Shown: positions 1-12,679 of the stretch, piece by piece | Layout: every line of letters begins with the position of its first letter | How positions within the stretch are numbered: the stretch's first letter is position 1 | Source: Litsea cubeba | Lineage: Eukaryota > Streptophyta > Magnoliopsida > Laurales > Lauraceae | NCBI GenBank assembly: GCA_012931725.1 | Contig: CM022949.1 | Coordinates: 60,636,106 to 60,700,105 of the forward strand | Direction of reading: 5' to 3' | Length of the DNA: 64,000 nucleotides | The notes under the pieces: generated by a model | The model's database searches: none | Seen by the model: the letters and a program-made list of their open reading frames with translations, nothing else | What the model was told of the DNA's origin: nothing | Program-made: the position numbers and the translations under genes

Positions 1-539
1 AAAAGAAGTTGCATGGTTCAAGATGTATATAGATGGATGGGGTTCAAAAGGCTCATGCTTACAAATTTTACTATATTAAGCTAAGAGGTTTTCAATCAAA
101 TTTTTACATTCTCTTCCAATTTTGAGAGTCAGTTATTCCCTTATCCCTTATCTCTTGTAACTGCCCACTTCTTATGCATGCAACACTAATCAATTAATGT
201 AACTACGCATGTCTCTTGTAACTTCCCCATTTCTACATATTTTTCTATTTTTTTTACTTCATTTCTCCTATTTTCTTTCTATTTTACCTCTCTTAATGGC
301 GAAAATAGGTACAGTCATAGATAGTCTTCATTTATTTTATTTCAAAAAATTTATTATTGTGCAATTGTATTTGGTTTGAATTGTATGGATAGACTCGTGC
401 TCAGCACGGGTTCTTGTTGCAGTAAATGTGTTGCCTTAACAGTTTGCTACCTATTATAGAATTGTCCATGATTATGTTAGATTGTTTAATAATATTTGAA
501 CCCCCGCCCTTTTTTATGTGACGAAATTTCAATTCGCAG
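1..539. other. AT-rich stretch, no gene seen
   Basis: Low-complexity, T-rich plant DNA with no open frame of note and no LTR, TIR or RNA signature that I can recognise. It lies upstream of the PMD pseudogene and may include its promoter, but I see no convincing TATA box at a sensible distance. Confidence 0.4.
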
Positions 540-2906
540 ATGTCCGAAGCCACAAGCAGCAATGCTAACGTAGGTGCACCCTCAGGGCTACTCTACGACT
601 AAGAGACGCACATCTCATCAGCGATACGATAAGGACTGGTAAGTTGTTAAAAAGATTACATTCTAATTATGGGTTACGTTCTAAGTTTTCAATTTATTTC
701 TTACTGTATTTTGTATAACATTTGCGCCGGAGCTTGGTTCGTATAGATGCATACCAACTAATCCAGACCATGGGTTGTGGGACCTAGACGATAGGCAGCA
801 GGAATTTATCAGGCAAGCCAGACTACGGCGACTGATTGAAATGATGTGGATGCGAATCGACCATGCCTTGATTACCGGTCTGGTGGAGCGTTGGAGCCCA
901 TAGACAAACACATTTCACCTCCTTATCGGCGAGGTTACAGTGACTCTGGAGGACATGGCCTACATTTATTGTCTACCAATAAATGGGCCCGCTGTCACCG
1001 GCCAAATGTTCCCTAATGCAGACATTGCCGATGTTTGTGAAGAGTTGCTAGGGAAACGACTTGTCTATGAGTTGACTTTAATGGCATATCCATTAAATTC
1101 ACATGGTTAGACCAGCACTTCAGGCCTACTAGAGATGGAAAAAATAAGAAGAGAAATAAGAAACTATCATCTCACGAGGAGGTCTATGTCATAAGGGCGT
1201 CTCTATTCTTCTTGGTGTCCGGACAGATATTGACGAACGCGTCAGGATCGAGGGGGCCTACTTATCTACTAGAGCTATTCAAGGAGTTCAAACCACATGC
1301 ATGTGCTCCCGCTTGTCTAGGTAATCTTTACAGGATGTTGACAAAGGGAGTGAAGTGGTCCGGTATCAAGAATAGCAAGGGTGGAGAGGCGGTCATACGT
1401 GCGGGTCTAGACCCGACAGATGAGAGTGATGTTTTTGCACATATGTTCAAGACTATGTTAGGACTACTTCAGGCGCTCTACGTATTGTACTATAGGTTTC
1501 TTTCAACATTTGGTATGTTTAGTATTTAATGTATTTTCCCATAGTTCTAACTAAATGATCATTGAGATGATGCTTTATAGGTATTGGCTTATTCTAGGAT
1601 GCCCATTGGTCGATCGATCAAGCCGTCGCGATATAGTAATGAGAACATTCGGCTCCCTTTGGTGGTCACATGGCAGAATAGGCTGGAGGGAATAAACCAC
1701 TTGACAAAGTTGAGGCGTGTTCGCAAACAGCTTAACAATCTCACGTCGGACGAGGTGAGCACCTTCATTTGTAACTTTGTTTTTATAGTTCCTACAATAA
1801 TCATTCCAGCTTAACACAATTAATGCTTCATGCAGTTTGAATGGCAGCCCTATAAGAAACTTGGGAAGCCATTCTTGAGATCGGTTCCAAAAGCCAACCG
1901 AGAACTCTTCAAGTCCTTTGCGCCCCTTATCTTTTATTGGTTGCTAGAGCGACACAATACCAGAAGGCTGATGAAACAATTTGGCCTACAATAGGCTGTC
2001 CCCCCACCTTTTTCCTTTCTTTCCCAAGGGCTGAAAGAAAACAAAGAATGATTATTGACTACAGCAAAAATATAAGGCGCAGATAAATATGTGGGAGGAC
2101 AGGTGGCAATATATTACAAGGGCAAAGAGGTCATCTAGTGGGCCGCACTCTGATGAATACATGGCGTGGTATTCTCAGAATAGCATAATGTTGGTTGACC
2201 GCATTAGGGAGGCCGAAGGCCAACGGCTTATGGATCTAGAACATGCCGTAGAATAGGAACTGAGCATCCCACCGAGAAGGGTCAGTTATCACGTCTACCG
2301 CCTTGTTTCAATTTGTTAAATGCACTTAGCAAGTTGAGGTTAACATTCTTGCTTACGCTTATTTACAGGTGACAGATTTCATTGATCACATTGAGTAGTC
2401 CTGTGACCTAGCTTTTAGAAACCAAAGTACCGATTTAGTGAAGTTTATCTCCTCATTGAAAGGCAAGCTAAAAAGCTTCACAACTGCCTTTGGAATTACA
2501 TTCGATGAGTACGTTGAGTCTTGCAATAGCTCCCAATCTGAACAGGATAAGCAGTTGGTAAGGACCGTCACCCTCTATCAACATCTTCATTACATACGAT
2601 TTAATTGGACTTACAATGTTAGTCGACTTCTTGCATGTTATTACTCCAAAGAAAGTGTATCTGAAGAAACCCACATTGAAAACTTCAGATAAGAAAAAAA
2701 AGAGAGGAAAGATGAGACCAACCAAAGCTAATCCAATAAAGCTGTCTATCCCTGTTGACAAAGAATCACAGGACAAGGCAAGGGGGCATGTTCACATGAA
2801 AAGTTCGGTAAAGCCTACGTATCAATCCGGTGAACTAAGCATGCATGGATATGTCAAATCCCTTAACATCCCACTTGATGATGACCCCAACCTTGTTCCG
2901 TACTGA
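540..2906 (+). pseudogene. Broken plant mobile domain (MAIN-like) gene
   Basis: Degenerate gene of the plant mobile domain (PMD, aminotransferase-like/MAIN-like) family, whose members occur both as host genes and as passengers of transposons. From the ATG at 540 the frame reads MSEATSSNANVG and soon meets stops. The PMD core is readable at 720-1110: LITGLVERWSP, a stop, then TNTFHLLIGEVTVTLEDMAY and LPINGPAVTG, close to the family signature ERWRPETHTFH...GE.TITL.D...GLPIDG. More of the domain lies at 1200-1530 and 1584-1760 (LRRVRKQLNNLTSDE). A plausible GT-AG intron (about 1756-1834) joins this to FEWQPYKKLGKPF, followed by FYWLLERHNTRRLMKQFGLQ. Stops fall after ERWSP (about 900), after FGLQ (about 1992), and near 2255 and 2397. 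The last frame ends at 2906, where an LTR begins. Whether it was a host or a transposon-borne copy is unclear. Confidence 0.75.
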
Positions 2907-3914
2907 CACCAAAAATGTCACTTTCCCTCTTCAACCTCAAGAAAGCTGTGAAGCCGCATCCTACCATAAATAGGCAATACTACTTCCAAAAACTAAAATC
3001 TTGTTAGAATCAAACAAAACCTGTAAGATCCTTCAAGACAGCCAAGAGAGGAGTACACATGAAGTTTTATGCCATTTCGAAATCATTTGGCCTAACTTCA
3101 CTCCTCCACAAGCTAAACAGGAGCTCCCGGTGGTGACAGTGTCGAAGACATCAAATCTTCGATCAAAGCCTGTGGACGGTCTCAAATACCTCCAAAAGGC
3201 TTCACGTCAAGTTCGAAGTCAAACCGACAACGTTTGACCCTGCATCAACCCTCGAATAGCAGAATCAAGCCTTTCGGCGGTGAGAACCACGGAGGCCATA
3301 ACTCATCAAACAAAGCACATGCCTGACTTCAAAATGCTATAAAGGTCTACACGTCATGTTTCAGGTCATTTCGACAACATTTGACCAGACTTTGACTCTT
3401 GGTAACCAAATCAAGTCTCTCGATGGCAAAGCTCCTCGGGACCATGGTTTCCAAATCGGAGCTAATGGATTGTCTCAAAATGACTCCAATAGGCTTCTTG
3501 TCAAAATTCAGATCAATCGGACATCGGTTGACCGCACATCAAAGCGCGACATCTTCCTCGCGACAAAATCAAGTCTACTGGCGACAGGAACCCACACAGC
3601 TTCAAAACTCAAATAAAGCCTATGGTTGGTCTTATTTATTACTCAGGAGGCTTCACCTCAAATTTCAGGTCATTCCGACATCGTTTGACCCAGTTTCGGC
3701 TATTGACAGGAAATCGGCAGCTCTGCGTGACAAAGTTCGGCTTTCCTGGAAAATTGGAAACTCTGCACTCCAAAATGCAAGGATTCTCGTCAAGTTTTCT
3801 ACAGGGAAATCAGGCCAATAAATATACATAAACGTCAGAAAAAATACCGAAGAAAAAAGAATCGGAAAAGAAGGAAGAAAGGATGAACAACGGCGACCAA
3901 AGGGGGAAAACCCC

Positions 3915-4026
3915 CCATGGTCGCAGTGATCATGGCCCATGGTCGCCGGCGACCCTGCCCCATGGTTGCCGATGACCCTGCCCCATGGTCGCCGGTGACC
4001 TTGGGTGCATGGTCACCAGCGACCCT
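3915..4026 (+). repeat. CpG-rich palindromic minisatellite in LTR
   Basis: About five imperfect units of roughly 25-30 bp built on CCATGGTCGCCGGCGACCCTG. The core GGTCGCCGGCGACC is a perfect palindrome. LTR 2 (about 8870-8940) and the LTR of B (about 15220-15290) have the same block with different unit number and sequence. Confidence 0.7.
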
Positions 4027-4710
4027 GGAAATCCGAGTCGCCGGATTTCCGCCGAAGGGCCGTTTTCTGACACCCTTTCGCGTTTCGAGACTTCCGGCCT
4101 CTGTATTTTTCCAAAATTCTAACTTTCGAGGCTCCAAACCCGTCGATCTTCGTCAACATCATGGGTCCGTCTTCAAGAGCATCAAATCATCATTGATCGC
4201 CAACTGGTAAACCAAGAAAGTGCACTTTCCGTCCGATCGATCGAGAAATCAACATGACAGATAGCACAGGCCCGCCGTTAGCAATCATTGTCTGAAGTTA
4301 CATGGTCATCCGATGTCGATCAGCATGAAGATCCATCGATGATCTTCGCTAGATGAATTTCAAAAGACGCAGCGCGGCACGCGACTCTTCGACTGCTCAA
4401 GCGACCACTTAATGCAGTTAATTTACCCATTTATGGCAATTCATTGCGGTCATTAACTCATTATTTTGGACAGCCCAATCAGAAGCAAGCAAAAGGAGTT
4501 ACAAACCAAAGGTTTCATGACATTTAAACCATGAAACTTTTCCCATCATGGTGAGAAATGGCGATTAAATGTCCTTAATTCTCCATCGGCGAATCAAAAG
4601 CCAAGATCCAGGGGTTATAAAATAAAGAAATTAAACATTGTAACTCCTCCCATTATGTGATTTTATGACAATTAAAGCCCATAAACTCTCCTAAATGGCT
4701 ACCAAAGGCC

Positions 4711-4718
4711 TATAAATA
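4711..4718 (+). promoter_or_regulatory. LTR 1 TATA box
   Basis: TATAAATA in the context GGCC-TATAAATA-GGAGAGC, conserved at the same place in LTR 2 (9602 and 10376) and, inverted, in the LTR of element B (14538-14545). Likely core promoter of the retrotransposon. Confidence 0.7.
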
Positions 4719-5804
4719 GGAGAGCATTCCAAAGAAATCCAGTCCAAAAAAATCTAAGCATCAATCCAGAAAAAATCCAAGCATCGATCTTGGAAATCCA
4801 GAGAGAAAATCCGAGAGAAAGAAAAAAGAAAACTCTACTGAAGTTCTGCATCGACCACTGCTACAAGGTGACAAAATTCCCTTGGGGGCACTCCCCCCAA
4901 AGGTCCTTTGCCTTCTCCTTCTGCTTCCTATGGCTTAGACGTGGCTTTTCTGCCTGTCTACTTAATTTTTTGTTGGACATAGGATCTCCTCTTGGTCTTT
5001 GTCCTCTAAAAATCTAAGGTTATAGCCGAGCCAAGCGAATCAAGAGCATCCTCTATTCTCATCTGCATGGATGATGGCGAACTCCACACATGGCTTACGA
5101 CCGTCGATCTGAACGAGTCTCCCACAATCTCCTGAGAAGTTAGATCCTCATTTTCTTATTTTTCATTGTAGTTTGTATTTTTCTAAAGAGACAAAAAAAT
5201 CACTACTCTTGTCTTTCACTATTGATAAGAATTGTAAATCGGCTATAAATGCCAAAAATCACCTTTTACAGTAAAAATCGCCTTTCACGGCAAAACAAAT
5301 GAAATCGCCTTTCACGACATTTCAAAAACATGTCTCTTTTCTTAAATATATGTGCAATGAAAACTTGAAAGAAGCTGATATCCTTTTTACTTGCAAAGGT
5401 CAATCTCCGGATCACCATTTGTAATTCTAAGTAAAATAGAAAATCTGGAACACCCGCCTCAAAAAATGTTGACGCTCGCTTTTGCCCTCCGGGCACGAAA
5501 GGGTTGGATCAAATGGACTCTCACATCCGCCGACCTCAGTAGCGCCGAGCGAAATGCGTGTCCATCAAGCTGTCACACCCGGTGGGACTCGTTCATTTGA
5601 GAACATGATGCTTAGAAATGAAATATTTGCATATCATATCTTTTACTCTATGCTTATACTTTCATTTCTTGATTCTTTCGCTCCTTTCTAGTTGGTGGCC
5701 TATGTTGGATTTCACATTTAAAAATGAGAGGGGACCTTTTGGAAATTTCTAATTCTATCTTTGAGTTTATTTCCATTCTTTCTCTTTTCTAAAAAAAATC
5801 AGAT

Positions 5805-6400
5805 TTCTCAGTTTGGATTCAAAATTGAGAAACTTTGATCCTTTCTGTTTCGTCTCTGTGCTCGTAGAAATGTTAGCCGGTTCGAATTGTGGAAATGGCC
5901 ATCGTTTCTCTTTGATGAGTCTGTTAGGGATCTAAAAACAAATTTCTCGTTTTGGATTCAAAATTGAGAAACTTTGATCATTTTCCTTTCGGGCACTGGC
6001 ACACGCAGAAATGTTGAACCTGTGTTTGGATCGGGGATTGGGCCATCGTTTCTCTTCGATGAGTCTGTTGGGGATCTAAAAAGAAAAAATAAACAGATTT
6101 CTCATTTTTTATTCAAAATTGAGAAACTTTGATCCTTTTCCTTTCGGGCACTGGTGCTCGCAGAAATGTTGAGCCCGTGTTTGGATCTGGGATTGGGCCA
6201 TCGTTTCTCTTCGATGAGTCTGTTAGGGATCTAAAAAAATCAGCTTTTTCATTTTGGATTAAAAATTGAGAAACTTTGATCCTTTTCCTTTCGAGCACTG
6301 GCCGTCGCAGAAATGTTGATCCCATGTTTGGATTGGGGATTGGGCCATCGTTTCTTTTCGATGAGTCTGTTAGGGATCTTAAAAAAAAAGACAAAAGGCC
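5805..6400 (+). repeat. Tandem repeats of ~125-140 bp behind LTR 1
   Basis: About four to five diverged units, each running TTTCTCATTTTGGATTC..AAAATTGAGAAACTTTGATC...GCAGAAATGTTGA...GGGCCATCGTTTCTCTTCGATGAGT...GGGATCTAAAAA. They sit between the primer-site region and a shared module (about 6400-6530). More diverged units follow at about 6640-6930. Not coding: the frames do not persist between units. Confidence 0.85.
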
Positions 6401-6639
6401 ACCAAGGTTAAACCAATTGCGTTCTTTGACCACAATTGATTCAAGAAAATCCATGTCCTGAGTGTGGAAACAGCTAGTCGTTCTAGGCAAGGGTCCTCCA
6501 AATGGGTTCATTAAGTAATCCTACCCTTACCTGGGGGCTAATCTATCAATTGAGGTTTCATAAGACCGAATTAGGAGGCCTATGTGTATTCTTCCGCCTT
6601 TAGATTTTTTTTAAATCTTAAAAAAAAAAAAAAACTTCC

Positions 6640-6930
6640 GTCATCTTCGGGTTTAGATTTGAGAAATTCTGGATCCTTCCATTCTGGACGCTGGTGCTCG
6701 CAGAAATGTTGAACCCGTGCTCTGATTAGAATACCATTTGCTCTCTTTGACAAATCCGATCTTGACCTTTCAAAAAAAAATTCTCGTCATTTTGGACTCA
6801 AATTCGAGAAATTATGGTTCCTTCCCTTCTGGGCATTGGTGCTCACAGAAATGTTTAGCCCGTGTTCGGATTGGAATATCATTTGCTCTCTTTGATGAAT
6901 CCAATCTTGACCTTTAAAAAAAAAAGAGAA
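6640..6930 (+). repeat. Second, more diverged block of the same tandem repeat
   Basis: Two further units recognisable by GAGAAATTCTGGATCCTTCC, CTCGCAGAAATGTTGAACCCGTG and CATTTGCTCTCTTTGA, separated from the first block by a poly-A tract and the 6400-6530 module. Confidence 0.7.
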
Positions 6931-7289
6931 TCCCATCTCCAACATTTGTGCCTAGCAATACTGGTACGCCCTTTCATGGTGTACTGTATTTGCTACCGGC
7001 ACATTTGTAACCCCACCCTTATATCCGTCTTACTTCGAGCAAGCCCTGTTTCTCAATAAGTCGAATTTAGGTTTACAATTTTTTCTAGTAGTCACTGGAA
7101 CGCTCATTCCGGGCTCACCATACTTGCGATCAAAATGATTGTACCATCTATGGCCTTTTGCCTTCTTCATGTCGCTTGGGTCGGTCCATGACCTTCGAGC
7201 GACTTGAAAAGACAAAACCATAGTTTTTCCCATTAATGATCATCATGCATATTCTTGTGATTACCAATGGATGTGGTCTTGTTTCAGAA

Positions 7290-7797
7290 GTTTTCTTGAA
7301 ACTAACAATGGCAGCTTCTCTAACCATTACCATCGATGAGAACAAGCACCAACTTATGCTTCAACAGAAGGAAAACATGCGCACTCACAAGCGCCCTATC
7401 GGCTGCAGAAGCGTCACCTCTCTCAACAACTCTCTGAACTAAGGGTCGACCTCGACTCTCTGGACTATCGTCTTGAGGACACTGGGACCATTCCCACTTC
7501 CTAAAGAAGAAAATGCGCTTGCGAAAAAGCAGAAGATTGCTTCTCAACGTGTCACTACCATGACACCAAAGCCGAGCGCCCAGAAGCTCGAAACCTGCGA
7601 CACCCCCGTGAAGCCTCAACCCGCAAACAACCAGGTCTATCGCAAGAGTTGGTCCCCAAAACCTTTGCCAAAACAAAGAAGGTCCCAAACATCCACAAAT
7701 CCAGCATACGTGGCCCTACTCAAGGAGAACAGGTTCTACCCTTTTGCTTACATGAAAGGGGAGAGATCCGTCTCCCACTTGACAACCAAGTCAACCC
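7290..7797 (+). pseudogene. Possible gag remnant in element A
   Basis: Short, frame-broken coding-like stretch between the tandem repeats and LTR 2. One frame gives a start MAASLTITIDENKHQ; another gives a heptad-like piece QQLSELRVDLDSLDYRLED. Position (after the 5' leader, before the 3' LTR) fits gag of an internally deleted gypsy element, but no zinc knuckle, protease or RT motif is present and I cannot confirm homology. It could be unrelated sequence. Confidence 0.3.
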
Positions 7798-10700
7798 TGT
7801 TGACAGGAAAAATGTCACTTTGCTTCTTCATCATCAAGAAAGCATTTGTTGACACCAAAAATGTCACTTTGTTTCTTCAACCTCAAGAAAGCTACATGAA
7901 GTCGCGGCCGACCACAAATGGGAGATGCTACTTCTAAAAAAATCAAATCTTGTCAGAATCAAACAAAAACTGCAAGATCCTTCAAGACAGTGAAAAGAGG
8001 AGTACACATGAAGTTTCGGGCCATTTCAAAATCATTTGGCCTAACTTCACTTCTCCGATAGCTGAACAGGAGCTCTCGGTGGCGACAGTATCAGAGATAT
8101 CAAATCTTTGATCAGAGCCTATGGATAGTCTCAAAATACATCCAAAAGGCTCCACGTCAAGTTCCGAGTCAAACTGACAATGTTTGACCCTCCATCAACC
8201 CTCGAACAGCTAAATCAAGTGTCTCTGTAGCGAGAACCATCGAGGCCATCACTCATCAAAAAGAGCACATGGGCGGCTTCAAGATGCTTACAAAGGGCTG
8301 CACGTCAAGTTTCAGGTCATTTCCACAACATTTGACCATACTTTGACTCTAGGAAGCCAAATCTGGCCTCTGGCGGCGAAGCTCCCCGGGACCATGGTTT
8401 CCAAGATAGAGCCTGTGGATCATCTCAAAATGACTCCAATAGGTTCCCCATGAAATTTCAGGTCAATCGGACATCAGTTGACCACACATCAAAGGGCGAC
8501 ATCATCCTCGTGACAAGGTCAAGTCTACTGGCGACAGGACCCCAAACGGCTTGAAAACTCAAACAAAAGCCTATGGTTGGTCTTATTTATTGCTCAGGAG
8601 GCTTCACCTCAAGTTTCAGGTCAGTCTGACATTGTTTGGCCCAGTTTCAGCTTCTGATGGAAAATCGGCAGCTCTATGCGACAAAGTCTTCGGCTTTCCC
8701 GAAAAACTAGAAACTTTGCTATCCAAAATGCAAGGATTCTCATCAAGTTTTCTGCAGGAAAATCAAGCCAATAAATGAGGAAAAATGTCAAGAAAATACA
8801 GAAGAAAAAAAAGCAGAAAAGACCTCAAAACGGTCGAAAACTGACGACCGTAGGGGAAAAATCCCCCCAGGGTTGTAGCCCGTGACCCTGGCCCAGGGTC
8901 GCAGCCCATGACCCTGGCTCATGGTCGCCGGCGACCATGGAGCACCGGATCGCCGAAATTGCCCCGGAAGGCCCGTTTTCCGTCATTTTTTGCGAATTTG
9001 AAGCTTCCAACTCCTGGGATTTTCCAAAATTCATACTTTTGAAGCACCAAATCCGTCGACATTCGTCAAAATCACGGGTCTGTCTTCAAGAGTATTAAAA
9101 TCAACATTGATCGCCAACCGGTCGACCAAAAAAGTGCACTTTCTAGCCGATCGATCGAGAAATCCACAAGGCATGTGTCACCGGCCTGCTATTAGCTATC
9201 AATGTCTGAAGTTACAAGGTCATTTGATGTTGATCAGCATGTAGATCCATCGATGATCATCGCGAAACGAACTCCAAAAGACGCGGCACGGCCTGCGACT
9301 CTTAACTGCTCGGCGACCACTTAATGCAATTAATTAGCTAGCTTTATTGCAGTCATTAATTCATTTCTTTGGACGGCCTAATTAGAAGCAAGCAAATAGG
9401 AGTTACAAGTCAAGAGAATCATGACATTTAAACCATGAAACTCCTCCCATCGTGGCGATTAAAGGCGATTAAATGCCCTTAATCTCCATCGGCCAATAAG
9501 AAGCCAAGGTCCAGGAGTTACAAAATAAAAGAATTAAACCCTATAACTCCTCCCATTATGCGGCTTAATGACAATTAAAGCCTAAATGGCTACCAAGAGC
9601 CTATAAATAGGAGAGCATTCCAAGAAGAAAGGACAGATCCCAGATAACAAGATCCCAGATTAGAAAAGAAACACAGAAAATCCAATAGAAAGAAGAAAGA
9701 ACACTCTGCGAAAGTTCTGCACCGGCCACCACTACAAGGTGACAAAAGTCCCTTGGGGGGTACCCTCCCCCATGGTCCTTGCCTTCTCCTTCTGCCTCCA
9801 ATGGCTTAGACGTGGTTTTTTAGCCCATTTACTAAGCTTTTTATTGGACATAGGACCTCCTCTTGGTCTTTGCCCTCTAAAAATCAGAGGTCATAGCCAA
9901 GCCAAGCGACTCAATAGCATCCTTTGTTCTCGTCTGGATGGATGATGGCGAAGTCCACACATGGCTTGCGACCGTCAATCTGAACGAGTCCCCCACAATC
10001 TCCTAAGAAGTTAGATCCTCCTTTTATTGCTTTTCATTGTATTTTTTTATTTTTCTAGCTCTTCAACTACTCGGCAAGCACTTAATACAATTAATTGGCT
10101 AGCTTTACTGCAGTCATTATTTCATTTCTTTGGAGGGCCCAATCAGAAGCAAGCAAATGGGAGTTACAAGTCAAGAGATTCATGGCATTTAAACCATGAA
10201 ACTCCTCCCATCATGGCGATTAAAGGCGATTAAATGCCCTTAATCTCCATCGACCAATCAGAAGCCAAGGTCTAGGAGTTACGAAATAAAGGAATTAAAA
10301 CCCTGTAACTACTCCCATTATGCGGCTTAATGACAATTAAAGCCCATAAACCCTTATAAATGGCTACCAGGAGCCTATAAATAGGAGAGCATTCCAGGAA
10401 GAAAGAACAGATCCCAGATCAGAAAAAAAGGTAGAAAATCTGAGAGAAAGAAGAAATAAAACTCTGTGAAAGTTCTGCCCTGGCCACCACTACAAGGTGA
10501 CAAAAGTCCCTTAGGGGGTACCCCCCCCCCCCAAGGTCCTTGCCTTCTCCTTCTGCCTCCAATGGCTAGACGTGGCTTTTCAGCCCGTCTACTTAGAATT
10601 TTATTTGACATAGGACCTCCTCTTGGTCTTTGTCCTCTAAAAATCTGAGGTCATAGCCAAGCCAAACGAATCAAGAGCATCATCTGTTCTCATCTACACG

Positions 10701-11160
10701 GATGATGGCGAAGTCCACACATGGTTTGCGACCGTCAATCTGAACGAGTCCCCCACAATCTCCAGAGAAGTTATATCCTCCTACTCTTGTTTTTCATTAT
10801 ATTTTATATGTTTCTAAAAGAGACAAAATTCATTATTGATAAGAATTGTAAATAGACTATAAATGCCAAGAATCAGCTATAAACGCCAAAAATCACCTTT
10901 CACGGCAAATCAAGAAAATGTCTTTTTTCTTAATTATATGTACAATGGAAAACTTGAAAGAAGTTGATTTCCTTTTTACTTGTGAAGGTTCATCTCTGGA
11001 TCACCAATTACAATTCTAAGTAAAATAGAAAATCTGGCACACCCACAAAATAAAAATGTTGATACCCGCTTTCGCCACCGGTTACGAAAGGGTCGTACCC
11101 CACGGGCTCCCACATCCGCCGACCTCAGTAGAACAAGTGCACAGATAGAGCGGTCCATCA
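7798..11160 (+). repeat. LTR 2 of gypsy-type complex A, with internal duplication
   Basis: Starts TGTTGACAGG at 7798; a ~50 bp local duplication repeats the start as TGTTGACACC at 7848. It ends GGTCCATCA exactly at 11160. It is about 0.7-0.8 kb longer than its sisters because the segment from about 9297 to 10059 is repeated at about 10060-10800. It therefore carries two TATA boxes (9602-9609 and 10376-10383). Confidence 0.75.
10060..10800 (+). repeat. Internal tandem duplication of LTR segment
   Basis: Starts abruptly with CTCTTCAACTACTCGGCAAGC after a TTTTCATTGTA tract and repeats 9297-10059, including the promoter block, the GCCTATAAATAGGAGAGC box and the GATGATGGCGAAGTCCACAC block. The two copies are clearly diverged, so the duplication is not recent. 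Confidence 0.7.
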
Positions 11161-11163
11161 AGC

Positions 11164-11183
11164 TGGCATACCAGGTGGGACTG
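11164..11183 (+). other. Candidate primer binding site
   Basis: Three bases after the LTR 2 end (CA at 11160) comes TGGCATACCAGGTGGGACTG. The layout TGG, seven bases, then GTGGGACT fits complementarity to a tRNA 3' end (CCA, acceptor arm, T stem). The same place after LTR 1 reads TGTCACACCCGGTGGGACTC. I cannot assign the tRNA. Confidence 0.4.
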
Positions 11184-11379
11184 GTTCATTTGAGAACACG
11201 ATGGTTGGAAATGAAATATTTGCATATCATATCTTTTGCTCTATGCTTATACTTCTTTCCCAGATTCCTTGGCTACTTTCTAGTTGGTGGCCTATGTTGG
11301 ATTTCGCATCTAAAAATGAGATGGGATTTTTTGAAAATTTTTAATTCTTTGAATTTATTTCCACTCTTTCTCTTTTAAA

Positions 11380-12130
11380 AAAAAATCAGATTTCTCAATT
11401 TGGATTCAAAATTGAGAAACTTTGATCCTCCCCAATCGTTCATCGTGCTTGCAGAAATGTTGAGCCTGTTAGAGTTGGGATATTGGGCCATCGTTTCTCT
11501 TCGATGAGTTCATTAGACATAAAATAAAAAATAAAAAAATTCAAATTTCTCATTTTGGATTCAAAATTGAGAAACTTTGATCATCTCATATCGTTCACCT
11601 TGCTTGCAGAAATGTTGAGCCTGTTCGAGATCGGATTTTTGGCCATCGTTTCTCTTCGATGAGTTCATTAGAGATCTATAAAAAATAAAATTTCTCGTTT
11701 TGGATTCAAAATTGAGAAACTTTGATCCTCTCCTATCGTTTATCGTGCTTGCAGAAATGCCGAGCTTGTTCGAGTTGGGATTTTAGGCCATCGTTTCTCT
11801 TCCATGAGTTCATTAGAGATCTAAAAAAAATAAAAAAATTAGATTTCTCAGTTTTGATTCAAAACTGAGAAACCTTGATCCTCTCCTATTGTTTATCGTG
11901 CTTGTAGAAATGTTGAGCCTGCTTGACTTGGGATTTTGGGCCATCGTTTCTCTTCGATGAGTTCATTAGAGATCTAAATAAAAAAAATAGATTTCTCAAA
12001 TTGGATTCAAAATTTAGAAACTTTGATCGTCTCCAATCGTTCATCGTGCTTGTAGAAATGTTAAGCCTGTTCGAGTTGGGATTTGGGCCACCGTTTCTCT
12101 TTGATCAGTCTATTTGGGATCTAAAAAAAA
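11380..12130 (+). repeat. Tandem repeat array (~145-150 bp), block 1 behind LTR 2
   Basis: About five units with the same consensus as 5805-6400 (GGATTCAAAATTGAGAAACTTTGATC, TCGTGCTTGCAGAAATGTTGAGCCTG, GGGCCATCGTTTCTCTTCGATGAGTTCATTAGAG). Followed by a unique module (about 12135-12320: GGTTAAACCAATT...CTAGGCAAGGGTCCTC). Confidence 0.85.
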
Positions 12131-12329
12131 AGAGATAGACCACTGAGGTTAAACCAATTATGTTCTTTGATCACGGTTGATTCAAGAAAAGCCTTGTCTA
12201 GAGTGTGGGGACAGCTTGACTGTTCTAGGCAAGGGTCCTCAAAACGGGTTCATTAAGTAATCCTACCCTTACATGGGGGCAATTCTATCAATCAAGATTT
12301 CATAGGACCGGGTTAGGAGGCCTATGTAT

Positions 12330-12520
12330 ACTCTCTAGTCTTTTAAATAAAAAATCTTTTAAATAATAAAAAAATCTTTAAAATAAAAAAAACTGAAAAA
12401 TAATTTCAAAAAAATCTAAAAAAATATATAAAAAATAAAAAAAAAAGAGTTTTTCAAAAAAAATCTTAAAAATAAAATAAAATAGAAAAAAGATTTCTCA
12501 AAAAAAAAAATAACTTTGTC
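12330..12520. repeat. A/T low-complexity tract
   Basis: Almost pure A with interspersed T (AAATAAAAAATC-like units) between the two tandem repeat blocks. Probably slippage-expanded simple sequence; no coding potential. Confidence 0.8.
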
Positions 12521-12679
12521 ATTTTTGGGTTTAGATCTGAGAAAATTTGGTCTTTTCCCTTCTGGGCATTGGCGCTCGCGGAAATCGTTGGTGGCCTATG
12601 TTGGATTTTGCATCTAAAAATGAGATGGGATTTTTTGAAAAATTTTAATTCTTTGAATTTATTTCCACTCTTTCTCTTT

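Larger units (their letters stand above)
2901..5567 (+). repeat. LTR 1 of gypsy-type complex A
   Basis: Begins TACTGACACCAAAAATGTC, a decayed TGTTGACACC start (compare 7848 and the reverse complement at 16267-16276), and ends GTCCATCA at 5567. Both ends are set by comparison with the two sister LTRs. It holds a TATA box (4711), a short palindromic minisatellite (about 3915-4026) and, near its end, the motif GGCTATAAATGCC. Open frames inside it are not conserved between the LTR copies, so they are not genes. Confidence 0.75.

Noticed and set aside
3356..4210. Several open frames in the gypsy LTRs (also in LTR 2 and the LTR of B)
   Set aside because: Not kept open in the sister LTR copies and rich in repeat-derived residues; LTR sequence, not genes.
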